DNA from: Reticulitermes lucifugus
Taxonomy: Eukaryota > Arthropoda > Insecta > Blattodea > Rhinotermitidae
NCBI GenBank assembly: GCA_026260175.1
Contig: JAKCWW010000105.1
Coordinates: forward strand, 1 to 64,000
Direction of reading: 5' to 3'
DNA length: 64,000 nucleotides
Part shown: piece after piece, positions 47,317 through 58,251 of the stretch
Position numbering within the stretch: position 1 is the stretch's first letter
Layout of the letters: every line of letters starts with the position of its first letter
Translations under genes and position numbers: made by a program
The notes under the pieces: model-generated
The model's database searches: none
Told to the model about the DNA's origin: nothing
The model's input: the letters and a program-made list of their open reading frames with translations, nothing else

Positions 47317-48439
47317 GTCGCGTAAGTGTGAAAGCTTGCAGAATTTACCTTATCTTGCCAGAATGAACTATTGACGCCATATTTTTCATACACATTGCTG
47401 TGTTCCTTCAGCGCAAAATACGAGAGTTCGGCTTATTTAGTAAATTTTGGGTGTCTGCTTTTTCTAGTCAAGCTACATACACCGCGATCGGCCCCCCTCC
47501 TAGTCAATTTAAAGTAATTGTGCGTACCTGTCGATAGGATAGTTGATTTTTGGTACCTCAAAATAAACCGTACTCATGTTTCAAATACCTTCACCCTTAT
47601 GAAATTAAATATGCGGTACGGTAATGTTTTCCTCTCACTGTCTAGAACTGCATGAATCGCAGCAGTACAATGAATGATATAAAATCGCAGATCAGGAGGG
47701 ATAAAACCAGAAAAGGACTGAAGATAAGAACGTTAAGCTGTAGATTAAAACTGCCACATTTGGCTCGAGAATTTTGTGGGGAAGAACTGTAGCCACAAAT
47801 CGAGCGATTTAATACCACGTTAAAAAGACACAGAATAAAGGAAGCGTGAGTTACACGGTGGTGGGTAAGTTCGTGAGTTCTTACAACGAAAACTCGTTAA
47901 GTTCGCAATTGGTGTAAAAGTGGCTTGGTAATGGTTCTGCACATAAAAAAGAACATGGATCAACTTGTATCATGGATTCCGTGGCTTTATTTTTGTCTCA
48001 CACCACCTAGTTTCTGCTTCTTCGTACAGTAGACAGGACATATGATGTATAACCGTTTCGGTAAATGCCTAATTTCACCCAGGGATATAGAATACCCGTG
48101 GTGATGTCGATGGAGGGGATACGTTCTACGTGACTGCTAACCTCAGTCAGTGGAATTCACGTGTCGAATAGTCTGGGGTGAAGTCTTGTTGGTAGTGTTA
48201 GGGAGGTGGATTTTCAGACACAGAAGCAAATTAATTATTGAGAGATGCTCAAGAAGAAGGAAAGTTGAAAATTAAGGTAAGGGATGTTACTGTTTCATAC
48301 ACAAAAGACTCTAATTATGGAATTAGTTTATTCCAATAAAAGTGTACGCACGAAGATTTCTTACGCATAACGTTATTTTACAAGTACTGCGTTAAAAGAG
48401 TCATGAAGCAAACTTACTCTCGCGTCCGTTCTATCCGGT
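47317..48439. other. Unannotated stretch
   Basis: Nothing was recognised. Confidence 0.4.
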
Positions 48440-48505
48440 TATCAACAACCGCAGTCGACACGGCGTAACATCCCAGAAGACTTGAATCTTCAACGTGTCA
48501 CATTC
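48440..48505. mobile_element. Foldback element terminus (solo right end)
   Basis: GCAGTCGACACGGCGTAACA then TCCCAGAAGACTTGAATCTT is the cleanest copy of the family's right terminus. TATCCGGTTATCAACAACCG just inside it corresponds to the decayed arm. No left partner was found nearby. Confidence 0.65.
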
Positions 48506-48892
48506 TAATCTACCACGCCAGCCCAATACTAAGATACACCACAGAAAATATAAACGGACATGCAATTGTGAAAATTAAATAAATTTACCATCAAGATTCT
48601 GGAAATCTCTTGCGTTCTGTGAAATAAACTTAACTAACGAACATATTAAGTAAAACAATAAACTGATAACAAAGATTCTCGTGTCCTTGTATCACATTCT
48701 CGCGATAGCGATCGTTGACCTGTGTGGTGAATAAACGCATTGTGGTAACAGCTTGTCTGTCTCTGTCGGCCCCCATGTTTCATATCTGAAGCCGCTGATC
48801 ACATTTCCTTGAAATTTTATAGTGGGAGACCACACTGTAGGCTGTTTGGTGAATACATTTATGCCTACTATTTTGCACATAGCCTACATAAT
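48506..48892. other. Unannotated stretch
   Basis: Nothing was recognised. Confidence 0.4.
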
Positions 48893-49165
48893 CGAACTCA
48901 GCCATCGAGTTGGTAGCAACCATGATTTGTAATCATAGGTCCGGGGTTCAGATCTCGGCTTGGAGATTCGATGTGCCAATAGAAGTTTTAGTGTTTTTCC
49001 ACAGTTCCTGCAGGCAAACGCCGGAGGACTGCCTCAAGTTAGGTCACGACCGCATTCTTCAACATCCCATCTGACTCACTATAACCTGAACTACGGCAGT
49101 TGGTGTGTGAGTTTGGGGATGGACGTTGGCTAACCATCTGTCGTGGCAAGACATTTAATTTGTTA
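48893..49165 (+). mobile_element. tRNA-derived SINE, family E (Thr-like head)
   Basis: The head has TCGAGTTGGTAGCA (A box), an anticodon arm ATGATTTGTAATCAT whose 7-nt loop would place TGT as anticodon, and GGGGTTCAGATCTCGGC (B box). The body GTTTTTCCACAGTTCCTGCA, GGCAAACGCCGGAGGACTGC, AAGTTAGGTCACGACCGC is the standard layout of a common insect SINE and shares the TTAGGTCAC block with 38108-38385. Confidence 0.75.
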
Positions 49166-49349
49166 CGAACTGTTTACGAAGGTCTCTGGGAAACGTAATC
49201 CGAGATGGGAATATAATATTAAAATGCTTCTTCAAGAGATAGATTACAGTTTTAAAATTACATAACAATAATTGCGTTCTTCACCAGTAATATTAAGGTG
49301 ATTTAATGCAGGAAAATGCGATAGATGGCGTACGAATTGCATTTGAGAA
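49166..49349. other. Unannotated spacer
   Basis: Nothing was recognised. Confidence 0.4.
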
Positions 49350-49510
49350 ATTTGAAAATCAGTCGCAAAACCTGAAGGAAGGGATCACTAGGGAGGCCTA
49401 AGCGAAGATGGGAGGACAGTGTAATAGAGACTCAACGAATCTGGTGTCAGGTTGTGGGCTGGACTTATCTGGCTCAGGTTATGGTCCAACATCGGGCTGC
49501 TCTGTAAACA
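49350..49510 (+). pseudogene. Non-LTR retrotransposon relic: RT C-terminal tail
   Basis: From 49366 the DNA AAACCTGAAGGAAGGGATCA, CTAGGGAGGCCTAAGCGAAG, ATGGGAGGACAGTGTAATAG reads, with single-base frame slips, as KPEGR...LGRPKRRWEDSV, the conserved GKPEGKRPLGRPRRRWEDNI block. It continues with GTGGGCTGGACTTATCTGGC, TCAGGTTATGGTCCAACA, corresponding to WTYLAQVMVQ, where WINLAQDRDRW is usual. It is truncated on both sides. Confidence 0.68.
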
Positions 49511-49610
49511 ATAATGAAGCACCAGTTTACATAAAAGGTGTAAAATATCTCCATATTTGTACTTAGTTAATTCAACGCGGATTTAGTTGTGTGCACTAGT
49601 TGTTCCAACA

Positions 49611-49633
49611 TTATATTATATTATATTATATTA
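49611..49633. repeat. (TTATA)n microsatellite
   Basis: Four and a half pentanucleotide units. Confidence 0.9.
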
Positions 49634-50871
49634 GTGTAAGTGCACAAATTGAATTATCTTACCGTCGCACTGACTTATTTTGTCCACTGTTCCACGGAAG
49701 GCACGCTGTAATTTGACATCTCTCGGTCTCCGTTCCCTTCAACGACTGAATTATTTGCCACAATTTATTGGCGCAGTGTAATTTAATGCACAATTTTTGT
49801 TCAGGATTAAGGCGATGACCTGGGGCGTGGTCAGAGAGCGACACAGCAATTCCAGCCTGATAGTGTATCGTAAAGCGTAACCCATTTTTTAGCCTTTGTC
49901 GACGCTTTGAATGGCATGCTACAAGACCGGGGATGGACAAGCAAGAGTTGAGGCGTGTATTCCAATGAAGAACACATAATTTCCAATTTTTTTCCGTGTA
50001 ATATTAATTATTGCATGTCACTGATTTTCACTTATTCCAGATGCAAATGTCATTTTCGTCGCCTTATCCATCTTCTGCAGTTGAAACACCGCCTTAAATA
50101 ACTGACGAATCAGCCATACCTAAGCGTCTTCTGTACTTAAAGAAGCTGAGGATTTCTGACAACGCGTGAATTGCCAGTAAACCAGTGGATCACGTTGGCA
50201 GTCAGTTCTTTATTTCGAAGTTTTCGCAGATGGAGTTAATAGGGGGGAACTGCACTTGGCACAAGATGGTTCCAGCTTGTAATGAGATAATCAGAGGGGA
50301 CACGCCTTTGCATCAGCAAGTGAAACAAAGTCACTTGTCTGGATATGCACACGCCCCAAAAGCACACGAAATTATTACTGTTTGTTAAGCATATCTGATG
50401 GGGGTGAGCGGGCAGGCAACGGACGGTGGAGAATTGCTTCCGGTTGGTTAACTTCATTCCTAATGGAGCGACGGGGTGTAAAGAAAAATCTACCATCAAA
50501 TTATGTATTCTTAGCTCCCTGTCAGTAATGCGTTCACATCACTGGGTTGGGTTCCTCATGTTGTAACTCAACCCAGTGCCCTGATTCGTCATGTCTGATA
50601 GATCCGACTGCAAGAAGCGGGAGTGCATCACACTCAGGCCATCTATGGACGGAACTTCAAATCACGGTGGAGTATTCTGTCGTTTCTTCTGTCTCTTCGG
50701 TCCAGCTACACGTTAAGGGAAAATTCTGTCATTTAAGCATTAACAGGCACATTTAACCCTCAGTTAACCAAAGGATGGGCAGCTGCTGAAAATAAATCAC
50801 TAACTTCGAGTTTCCTGTTTCATATGTCTAAATACTGGACGTCGATTACCACGCAGGGTGATTAAGTGAAC
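49634..50871. other. Unannotated stretch
   Basis: Open frames at 49659-49940 and 50236-50499 (-) and 50185-50388 (+) show no recognised domain. Confidence 0.4.
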
Positions 50872-50912
50872 TCTATGATGCAGAGTCCTTCTCGAGAAGC
50901 TAATATATGCTT
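50872..50912 (-). mobile_element. Retrotransposon 3' tag
   Basis: Minus strand TTAGCTTCTCGAGAAGGACT then CTGCATCATAGAGTTCACTT matches the RT-family 3' tag at 45205-45232. Confidence 0.45.
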
Positions 50913-51080
50913 GTTTAGTCAAGTAATATTCCACATTTTATGGAACGAGAAGGATCAGTACCGTGTTTGCAAGAAACTGCCATTGGTTTCAGTTCTGAAC
51001 TAAGTAATCAAACCAACGCTTACTCTATTACTCCGAGATCTGTTTTTAGTCCTTCCTCCCTTAAAAGAATAAAATAATTT

Positions 51081-51479
51081 TCTCATGAGGTGATAATCCT
51101 GTCTGCGTGTGTACCTGTCCATTGCAACGTTTAATTATCTCATGAGATGCCCATGCTTTTTGCATGTGTACCTGTCCATTGCAACGTTTAATTACCTCAT
51201 GAGATGCCCATGCTCTTTGCATGTGTACCTCTCCATTGCAACGTTTAATTATCTCATGAGATGCCCATGCTCTTTGCATGTGTACCTGTCCATTGCAACG
51301 TTTAATTACCTCATGAGATGCCCATGCTCTTTGCATGTGTACCTCTCCATTGCAACGTTTAATTATCTCATGAGATGCCCATGCTCTTTGCATGTGTACC
51401 TGTCCATTGCAACGTTTAATTACCTCATGAGATGCCCGTGCTCTTTGCATGTGTACCTGTCCATTGCAACGTTTAATTC
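51081..51479. repeat. 57-bp satellite with 114-bp higher-order alternation
   Basis: Six full units and a seventh partial start at 51109, 51166, 51223, 51280, 51337, 51394 and 51451, all 57 bp apart. A diverged partial unit lies at 51081-51108. The unit runs GTGTACCTGTCCATTGCAAC, GTTTAATTATCTCATGAGAT, GCCCATGCTCTTTGCAT. Units 1, 3 and 5 carry ATTATCTC; units 2, 4 and 6 carry ATTACCTC. Units 3 and 5 also carry CCTCTCC for CCTGTCC, so the homogenised repeat is a 114-bp dimer. Because 57 is 19 codons, both strands stay open (129 and 145 codons) without this implying a protein. Confidence 0.98.
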
Positions 51480-51857
51480 AACTGAACAAAATTTCACGCA
51501 ATGGGCCATTATAGGCCACCCAAAATCCGTAATTTTAATTACCTAATATTCGCAATACACATATGGCTGACATGAGAATGTACAAAGTGAGAGCGATATT
51601 GGAGCTGCTTATTTTAGCGCCCTGAATTGATGCATGATAATAAATGTTGGGAAAGTATGCAACATTCATTTAGGTGACCGTCTGATAAAATATAAAATAA
51701 CAAACTGGTGGTCGTGAAGAATTTATCTTTAGGTTTCGATTCGATGGCGGTAACTACTGAACCGCTGGAGCTAGGACTCTGCAAATTAGTACGAATATAG
51801 GTCATAAATGCACGTCGGTACATATTGTGTAAGATCAGTATGTAAACGGATCTTTAA
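51480..51857. other. Unannotated spacer
   Basis: Nothing was recognised. Confidence 0.4.
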
Positions 51858-52140
51858 ATCTTCTGGATTGTTGCCACGTGTCAACTGAACAGTAGTTACC
51901 AAAGTTTGGAAGGATCGTAGCCGTTTCTTCTTCAGGGCCAAGCTGTTCAAGGGAGTGACGTGGAGTGGGGTCCCCCTATAGGCCAAGTTTACAGTGTGAA
52001 GTCTGAGACTGTGGCAACGATATTGATAAAAATCGAAGTTTTCAGGGTTGTTACACCGTGTCGACTGGTAGATAATTACGGACGTTTCGAAATACCTTAG
52101 TGCCTTCGTATTCAGGGTCAAGCAGTCCAGGATTCAGCTA
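51858..52140. mobile_element. Two foldback arms in direct orientation
   Basis: The arm at 51862-51950 (GATTGTTGCCACGTGTCAAC, CAGTAGTTACCAAAGTTTGG, TTCTTCTTCAGGGCCAAGCT) is repeated at 52045-52132 (GGTTGTTACACCGTGTCGAC, TAGATAATTACGGACGTTTC, TTCGTATTCAGGGTCAAGCA), an offset of about 183 bp. Other members have the arms inverted; here both point the same way. The minus-strand frame of 111 codons across this region is just the translation of the repeated arms. Confidence 0.7.
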
Positions 52141-52284
52141 AATATTATAAATATGTCTAAGGTGTGAATGTTTGAGATTATAGCCGACAAATTTAAGGTA
52201 GGACAGTATTTGTAGTTAAGTATCCAGTGCTCATAAAAGCCATGTAGGGACTGGAGGAAAATCGCATATACTTCTACTTTCGAC

Positions 52285-52455
52285 AGGAGATGAGTGATTA
52301 GCTTTACCTTCCGGGTGTTTTAACCCCGGGTAAGAAGCACCAGGTACCCGCTTGTTAGTTCAGTGGGCTGAAGAAGCGGTCTGGAAGCGTTGGCGAATTA
52401 AAAAAGTTTTACCTCTGGCACGGAATCGAATCTCCGTCGTCCGCTCGTAGCCATT
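52285..52455 (-). mobile_element. Possible tRNA-derived SINE
   Basis: Minus strand: GACGGAGATTCGATTCCGTG is a B-box-like segment, followed by GCCAGAGGTAAAACTTTTTT and GGGTACCTGGTGCTTCTTAC, CCGGGG. No copy was found elsewhere in the window and the A box is not clear. Confidence 0.35.
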
Positions 52456-53227
52456 GACTTTAATGATTAGTTGTGTGAATGTCAAATATGACTAAAGGTG
52501 CACATATGTGTTCCGCGATCATTATACAGATAATAAGGCTCAGCGAAAATGTGACAGAAATATGCAGTCTGACTGTGTCTATTTCCAGCGGACATTCCTA
52601 TCAGATGTTTGAAAGTGAAGGCGTGGAAACATGGATAAAAAATTTTGATCAGTAACTGCAGAACATATACATTCACCCTGGAGTTGTGAAATGTTTAAGG
52701 TCCTTGTTTTGCTATGTGCCGGGCCCGCGTGAGACTTGTATTCTACCTGTAAATACTGTTTCTCCTTGTTTGTCAGCGATGATTGACGATCCGTATCGTT
52801 GATGCTAAAGGTGCTTGTTCCTCTTTAGTTATGGGACACAAGTTGTCCTGAAGCCATTCATCCCACCCTATACCTGTCACCTGTGAGTCTGTGTGTGTGC
52901 GCACCGCGCTCACTGAACCATGGCATACGGAGCCGCAACAACGTTGGCATTCATACTGTCCGGTAAGAATCGAACTACTGACTTTAAAGATGCAAGTTCT
53001 TTGGGACGGAGCGCAGTTACAGGTGTTCAGAAGGAGCGGCATGTCTTGTCTGCAGCATGCCAGTCAAACAGTTCGGGAAGTGTTCCGTGTTGGCTGCTGA
53101 CCCTGCTTAGAAACATTGCTAACTTGCTACCACTCTCAGAAAACTTGTGTCTTTAGCAACACGGCTGTAAGTGAGAAGTTCAAATATCGTACTGTAATAC
53201 GGCTGTACGGATTTTGCGTTAATTACG
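52456..53227. other. Unannotated stretch
   Basis: Nothing was recognised. The frames at 52773-53156 have no known motif. Confidence 0.4.
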
Positions 53228-53365
53228 TAAGAAAGAAAAAAGGAAGCTTGAAATCAAAAGAGAAGTAAGAAAGAAAGAAATACAGGAAGATACACAATAG
53301 GAAGGAAGACGGGAAGTGATATGGACGGGGGTGAAAGATAGAGGCAGGAAGCGAGGGCGGATGAA
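53228..53365. repeat. Polypurine tract
   Basis: An A/G-rich plus strand (GAAAGAAAGAAATACAGGAA and similar) of about 140 bp with scattered pyrimidines. The hydrophobic minus-strand frames here are translations of the tract. Confidence 0.75.
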
Positions 53366-53439
53366 ATAGGAGGACGTAAAGAGGTGTAACAAATGAAATA
53401 GATATTTTAACACGCTGCTGACTTTTGGGGTCCATAACT

Positions 53440-53490
53440 GAACAGCTAACCGGAGCAAAGTCCTTCTTGACAAGTCGTTGCAGTCGTTTT
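53440..53490 (-). mobile_element. Possible retrotransposon 3' tag
   Basis: Minus strand ACTTGTCAAGAAGGACTTTG then CTCCGG resembles the RT-family 3' tag (TTTCTCAAGAAGGACTCTGC). Confidence 0.35.
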
Positions 53491-53813
53491 GTACGACTTT
53501 CGTAGACACCTGAGTTACTCTGCCGTGTTCCAAGCAGTCCACGACTTACTTGTCAGATGAATATAGGCCACATTTTCACCAACTATGTATTTCAAATTCA
53601 TTATAATATTATTCTCCTCATCTTACCCCACGTCCCTGAAGCGGTGTGTTTACTTAGGTTTTACCACTAAAACTTTGTACGAATTTATCATATCCTCATT
53701 TAGGCTGTATACGCCTGCCACTTCAGCTTTATTTTATCGCCGTAAATTTTTGAGTGAACAGTACAAATTATGAAGTCCCTCATTATCTTATACAGTTTTT
53801 TGCAGATTTCTGT

Positions 53814-53832
53814 CACTCTCTCTCTCTCTCTT
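53814..53832. repeat. (CT)n microsatellite
   Basis: About nine CT dinucleotides. Confidence 0.9.
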
Positions 53833-54504
53833 AGACACGTATATTTCCTCAAAAAGTTCTCAATATTATTTTTCCTTTAGGACCCGAAATTAAGACAAAG
53901 TGGAATAACATATGTAAGACTGCAATAAAAGTACAGCTATCCCTGCCCATAAGCACTGAACAGTGACAGTAAAACTGAAGGCATTCATCACTTCGGCACA
54001 TGCTTGAGGCGAGTTATAGACCTCGTTTTATATTAAGTGACGTTAGCCAGAAGTGAGAACCGCTTGATGTTCCAGGTTGTCCGAAATTGCTGTACGTTCC
54101 CTCATCAAGCCACACTCGGGCACAGAACCAAGATGTTAGCTACAGCTGTATTATGGTTAGCGAATGGGACATACTTTGTGCCCTCTCCTGATACAACAGG
54201 TCCGTTCTGATCACCCATTATGCCCTAACTTATGCCCTAATGTATTTAACCGGACAGTCTGCCTCTGTCCACCTGTACACTCTTCTTGATGTACAGTCAT
54301 CGTCATGTACTTTACATCAATAAGGCTATTATTTTCGACATGTCCATTGTTTGAGCTACATTTGATGTAGATGCACACATGTCGAGAGTTGGATGTACCC
54401 CCACCTCTGGATCATTGGTTCTGTTTTTACTGACAGGTTTATATTAGCCTACTGTTTATTTTAAAGGTAGCACCGCGTTTTAAACAAGTAAGCTTTTAAA
54501 TACT
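53833..54504. other. Unannotated stretch
   Basis: Nothing was recognised before the family D SINE. Confidence 0.4.
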
Positions 54505-54612
54505 GTCGCCCTCGGTGGACTAGTGGTTAGCGTGCTCGCCAAGGTTCGTGGGTTCGATTCCGACCGAGGGCGATGGATTTTTAAGGGTGATAAAAATCCG
54601 GAGCACCACTTC
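54505..54612 (+). mobile_element. tRNA-derived SINE, family D, running into assembly gap
   Basis: GCCCTCG (54508-54514) and CGAGGGC (54565-54571) form a perfect 7-bp acceptor-like stem around TGGACTAGTGGTTAGCGTGC (A box) and GTGGGTTCGATTCCGAC (B box). The span is 64 nt, shorter than a working tRNA (about 72 or more), and no proper anticodon arm fits, so this is a SINE head. The body GATGGATTTTTAAGGGTGAT, AAAAATCCGGAGCACCACTT (translating as GRWIFKGDKNPE in two slightly shifted frames) is cut by the N run. Confidence 0.75.
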
Positions 54613-54724
54613 NNNNNNNNNNNNNNNNNNNNNNNNNNNNNNNNNNNNNNNNNNNNNNNNNNNNNNNNNNNNNNNNNNNNNNNNNNNNNNNNNNNNNNNN
54701 NNNNNNNNNNNNNNNNNNNNNNNN
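54613..54724. other. Assembly gap (112 N)
   Basis: A run of unknown bases. It begins inside a SINE body, as expected when short reads cannot bridge a high-copy repeat. Confidence 1.
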
Positions 54725-56294
54725 TCACCCAAGTCTCCTGACTGCCTGCCAGATGGCTCTGGCAGTCTCATCAGGATTGAGCAAACAAATGGTATAATGT
54801 AAGCCATACCTATAGTTGTGAGTGAACAGGAGCGTCCTAGTTGGACCATCATATGTACGGCAACTGCGAAGTTACGTTGTAAGTTTAGCCTTGAAATCGC
54901 AGTAGGCTTTAGTGTGTTTGTGGGGAGTTTACCACAGCAGCACATTTTCAAGCATTAACATAGCATCAAGTTCGGCAGTGTTGTGGTAATTCAGTTCATT
55001 GTTTTGCAAGAGTGTTGACACACGAAGACCGAATATTCTGTTGCTTTCATGTATAATTTCCGTTCAGTGAGTACTGATACTACTAATGTATCTATTCAGT
55101 AGATACTTGTGACTCTTTTCCCTGGGGTAAAGTGCCTGGGCCTATGAAGTTGACCATTTACCGTCATCTAGTGTCTATCTTAAGAACGAGTGAAGTTTAA
55201 CGCCAATCCCCTGTATGCCTTAATAGCGTGCACAGGGACAGACAGCTTTATTTTATCTTTACACGGTCTGTGGACAAAGTTCCAACAGAAAATATTTCCA
55301 AAGGGGAATTTTTTAACAGATGAGTGCCTGTTAGTTTTGCTGTATGTCGTCAGTGAGAACACAGCTATGATTCAGCCACGAAGAAATAAAGTACTGGCTT
55401 CGCCTCATCACTTCCTGCGCCGCTCCATAATACAAGGTTCAGCGGTCAGAACCTCCACCTCTCCCCTTGACCAACTTCACCTTCTCTCCGTTGTTTTAAC
55501 CCTCTAAATACCCAACAGTTTTCAAACAAACTGATACTACTAACCCTTTGCTCACTTGTTGCCCTTCCACTTCTTTTATTTTTTGTATCTCTGTAGCCTT
55601 CTTTCTGTGAAGCTCATCTCCATTCTCTGTCTCTTGAAAGCATTTACAATAAAGGCGAGCAGCCTTATCCCAAGAGTGTTCTACCTTTTGTGTACATCCA
55701 ATATATATATCAACTTACGATTGAATGTTTGAGATCGTATCCCACTTTGTAGCTCTTCTACACGACAAGTGTGTTTCAAAAGTAACCTGGTCCACCATCG
55801 TACATTGTATGACTTCCGTTCGTCCAGTCTGAGGAAGATAAAGCGTACGGGTGACGAAACAAACAAGTCTTGTGGCAGCGGAACGAAAATTTCACCGTCG
55901 AGGACTTTTAATGGCAGCAAAGTAAAAGTAGGCATTGTGTTACTGAAACAGTATGAGCAGGCATTTCTGTGTAGGCTTGTGTATATGTGTACGTGTCTGT
56001 GTATATGGAATCCCTGACGGGGAGATCAACTGAACTGCGCTGCAGTTAATTATTTAACAGTGTTGATGTCTCAACATCGCTATCTAGACACTGCACAAAT
56101 TAATATTTCATTGGCATTAAGAGCTGCTCTGTCAACTTGTCTCCCGACAGGAGTGCCTGTATATTCCTTGTGGAGTCGTCGGCTAAGTTGGAGAAGCTGC
56201 TCCTTTTCTAATTCGCGAACTTTACTTCCATAACCACAATGACACTGTTCGATTTAACCATCACTGATAAATGTAGCTAACTAAGTAACACACA
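54725..56294. other. Unannotated stretch with one strong hairpin
   Basis: At 54746-54765 CTGCCAGA, TGGC, TCTGGCAG form a perfect 8-bp stem with a 4-nt loop. No T run or gene context marks it as a terminator. Frames at 55190-55507 (+) and 55681-55935 (-) have no recognised domain. Confidence 0.4.
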
Positions 56295-56765
56295 CACTGT
56301 TGATCAGAGTCCTTCAGAAGCTAATACCCGCTGAGATAGTCAAGAATTCCCAGCCTTTTATGTAACACAGTGCCCATCATGATACCAGAGATGAATCCAA
56401 ACCACATCCTCACACTGTGTATTTTTAAGATATATTGTAATATTTTTTGTCTCCCTCTTGATCATAAGTGGTCTCTTCTTTCAGGCTTGATGTTTAACAT
56501 TTGTATCCTCTTTTCGTCTCTCCAATTTAAGATATAAACGTATCCCACTTATCTCATCTTCCTTAATATGATCACCGTAATAACTTAATATTGATTCAGG
56601 TGCATGACTTTTCTCGCTGTTCAGTATTCGCCTGTATCCTTTTACGTCATCCCTCTTAGGCCCACATTTTCTCCTCATTACCCTGTTCTCAAGCACTCTC
56701 GATCTATTTTCGTTCAATAATGCTAGTTTCACATATATGCAGAACAAGAGGTAAAATTAGACTTG
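56295..56765 (-). pseudogene. Non-LTR retrotransposon relic: RT C-terminal tail and 3' end
   Basis: This is the most complete minus-strand copy. It opens with SRVLENRVMRRKCGPKRDDV (about 56700-56641; usual RVFENRVLRRIFGPKRDEV), then YRRILNSEKSHAPESILSYY (usual WRKLHNEELHDLYSS), then a slipped HVARMG region. It continues past a frame break to RRPLMIKRETKN and EDVVWIHL near 56480-56380 (usual RRPLGRPRRRWEDNI and DWIHLAQDR). It ends with KAGNS and the 3' tag TTAGCTTCTGAAGGACTCTG (about 56325). Order and spacing match the plus-strand copy at 59930-60395. There is no RT catalytic core and the frames are broken. Confidence 0.75.
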
Positions 56766-58251
56766 TTAGATTTCAGGGCCTCCCAACAGTGTAGATGAAG
56801 ATTTATAGATTTATAGAATGTCGTATGTTAGCAAATAAGAATGAATTAATTTAGAGCAAATGGAAGCTAAGCTCTGAAAGTTTCAACACGTTTTCAAAGT
56901 AAAAATTGTACATTTGCTGCAGTTAATTTTCTTTCCTTTTGTAATTAAAGTAAAGGAAGTGCGGACGCGAGTCCTAAAGCAAATTTTCCTATTTTCTTGG
57001 TTGTCAGTTTGTAGACGAGATATTATAGCCGCTTCAGTGTTACAAACAACATGTTAGATGACTGTAGACATGCGACATGTAGGCCTATCGAACCTCAGCC
57101 AACAGGAAGCGAACAACCACATCAGAACAAGTAACTCACGCTCGGCCAGACGACCACGAGATAAGCACTGTGTTCTCACATTAGCTAGCCTATTATGAGC
57201 AACCACACTCTCATTAGCTAACCACTAGCAACCAACTTTTAAAATAACTTGTATCAGTGCACTGCTATCGTTTTTACGCCATTTAAAGGTTTAAATTAAA
57301 AGCAGTGACAGGGACGGGAGTTGTCGCAGCTGGTAAATGTATTAGTACTGCCTAGACAGATGAACATCTGTCACAGACAATGTCGCAACTAGTGCGACGA
57401 CTATACCGCCAGAAAAAAAAGGCACTAAGAAAAGTGATTCATTTAATACTGTGGACACCCAAGTCTTATAGTTCTCTTCTTGTGCGTGGTGCGCATGTGC
57501 CAACCACTAAGCACTGTAATTTTACAAAGAAGCAGTAGTAAGTAGTTCCACAAGTTTTCAGTTTCAACTCCTTGTGCCTATCCTAGAACATTATTCGTAA
57601 ATGGGCTTGATTTCTAGACACCTGTTTCGCCGTCTCTTATTTTCAAAGGACTGACTGTTTCCTGTTTGTGTCATAGTTTATTAATGGTGCTTTCTCAACT
57701 GCGTCGGTTAGGCAAATGAGTCACAGAAGCATTACCAGTATGTTGCTACGTAATCCAGAAACTTGCATTTCAGTGGAGACATCAGCTGTTTTAAGCGTAC
57801 AGTTCTACCGTTACCTTCCGTAGTAACAGAATGAATTATTTAAATTCCGTGTAATGCAGGTATTAAGGCCTACGGGTATAGTTACATTAGACGGAACTGA
57901 ATTCTATAAAGGTCAACTCTCATAACCCGTCATATTGTAGGAGGAAGAATGAACGTATTTGTTTCATAACACAATGTTATCTGTTACGAGTATTAGTATC
58001 ACTGATGTGAGGCATAATAATTAATAGAGATATGTAAAATATCGGAAAAATCCTGGGTAAGTTGGAATGCTGCGCATACAGCTACGAGTACCTTCAGAAA
58101 GAAGCCGAAAAATATTTTAATTTTCGGTTCTGAAGCAGGAAGTATGAAACGTTTAAGAGCACATGTGAATTTGTACCATGCTATAAAGACATAGATTGCC
58201 ATGAAGATAAATATACCAGTTTTCGGCGTAGAACTTTGGAGAAGAGGTCTC
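56766..58251. other. Unannotated stretch
   Basis: Nothing was recognised. The 135-codon minus-strand frame at 57999-58406 overlaps the SINE candidate that follows. Confidence 0.4.

Noticed and set aside
48893-48965. Functional tRNA-Thr gene
   Set aside because: The anticodon loop is tRNA-like but the acceptor stem does not pair and the sequence continues into a SINE body.
50050-50110. Another hairpin module (GCAGAAGATGG ... GACGAAAATG on minus)
   Set aside because: There is no stem and no matching arm sequence.
51061-51546. Long repeated open frames on both strands as a repeat protein gene
   Set aside because: The period is 57 bp, so any stop-free unit stays open on both strands. Starts rely on GTG or repeat-internal codons and there is no flanking gene structure.
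54508-54571. Functional tRNA gene
   Set aside because: It has acceptor stem, A box and B box but is only 64 nt long, with no valid anticodon arm, and runs into a SINE body.
54746-54765. Transcription terminator hairpin
   Set aside because: The perfect stem has no T run and no gene upstream; the context is eukaryotic.
55815-55865. Another CTGAnGA...GAAAC module (CTGAGGAAGAT ... GACGAAAC)
   Set aside because: The intervening bases do not pair and there is no foldback terminus nearby.
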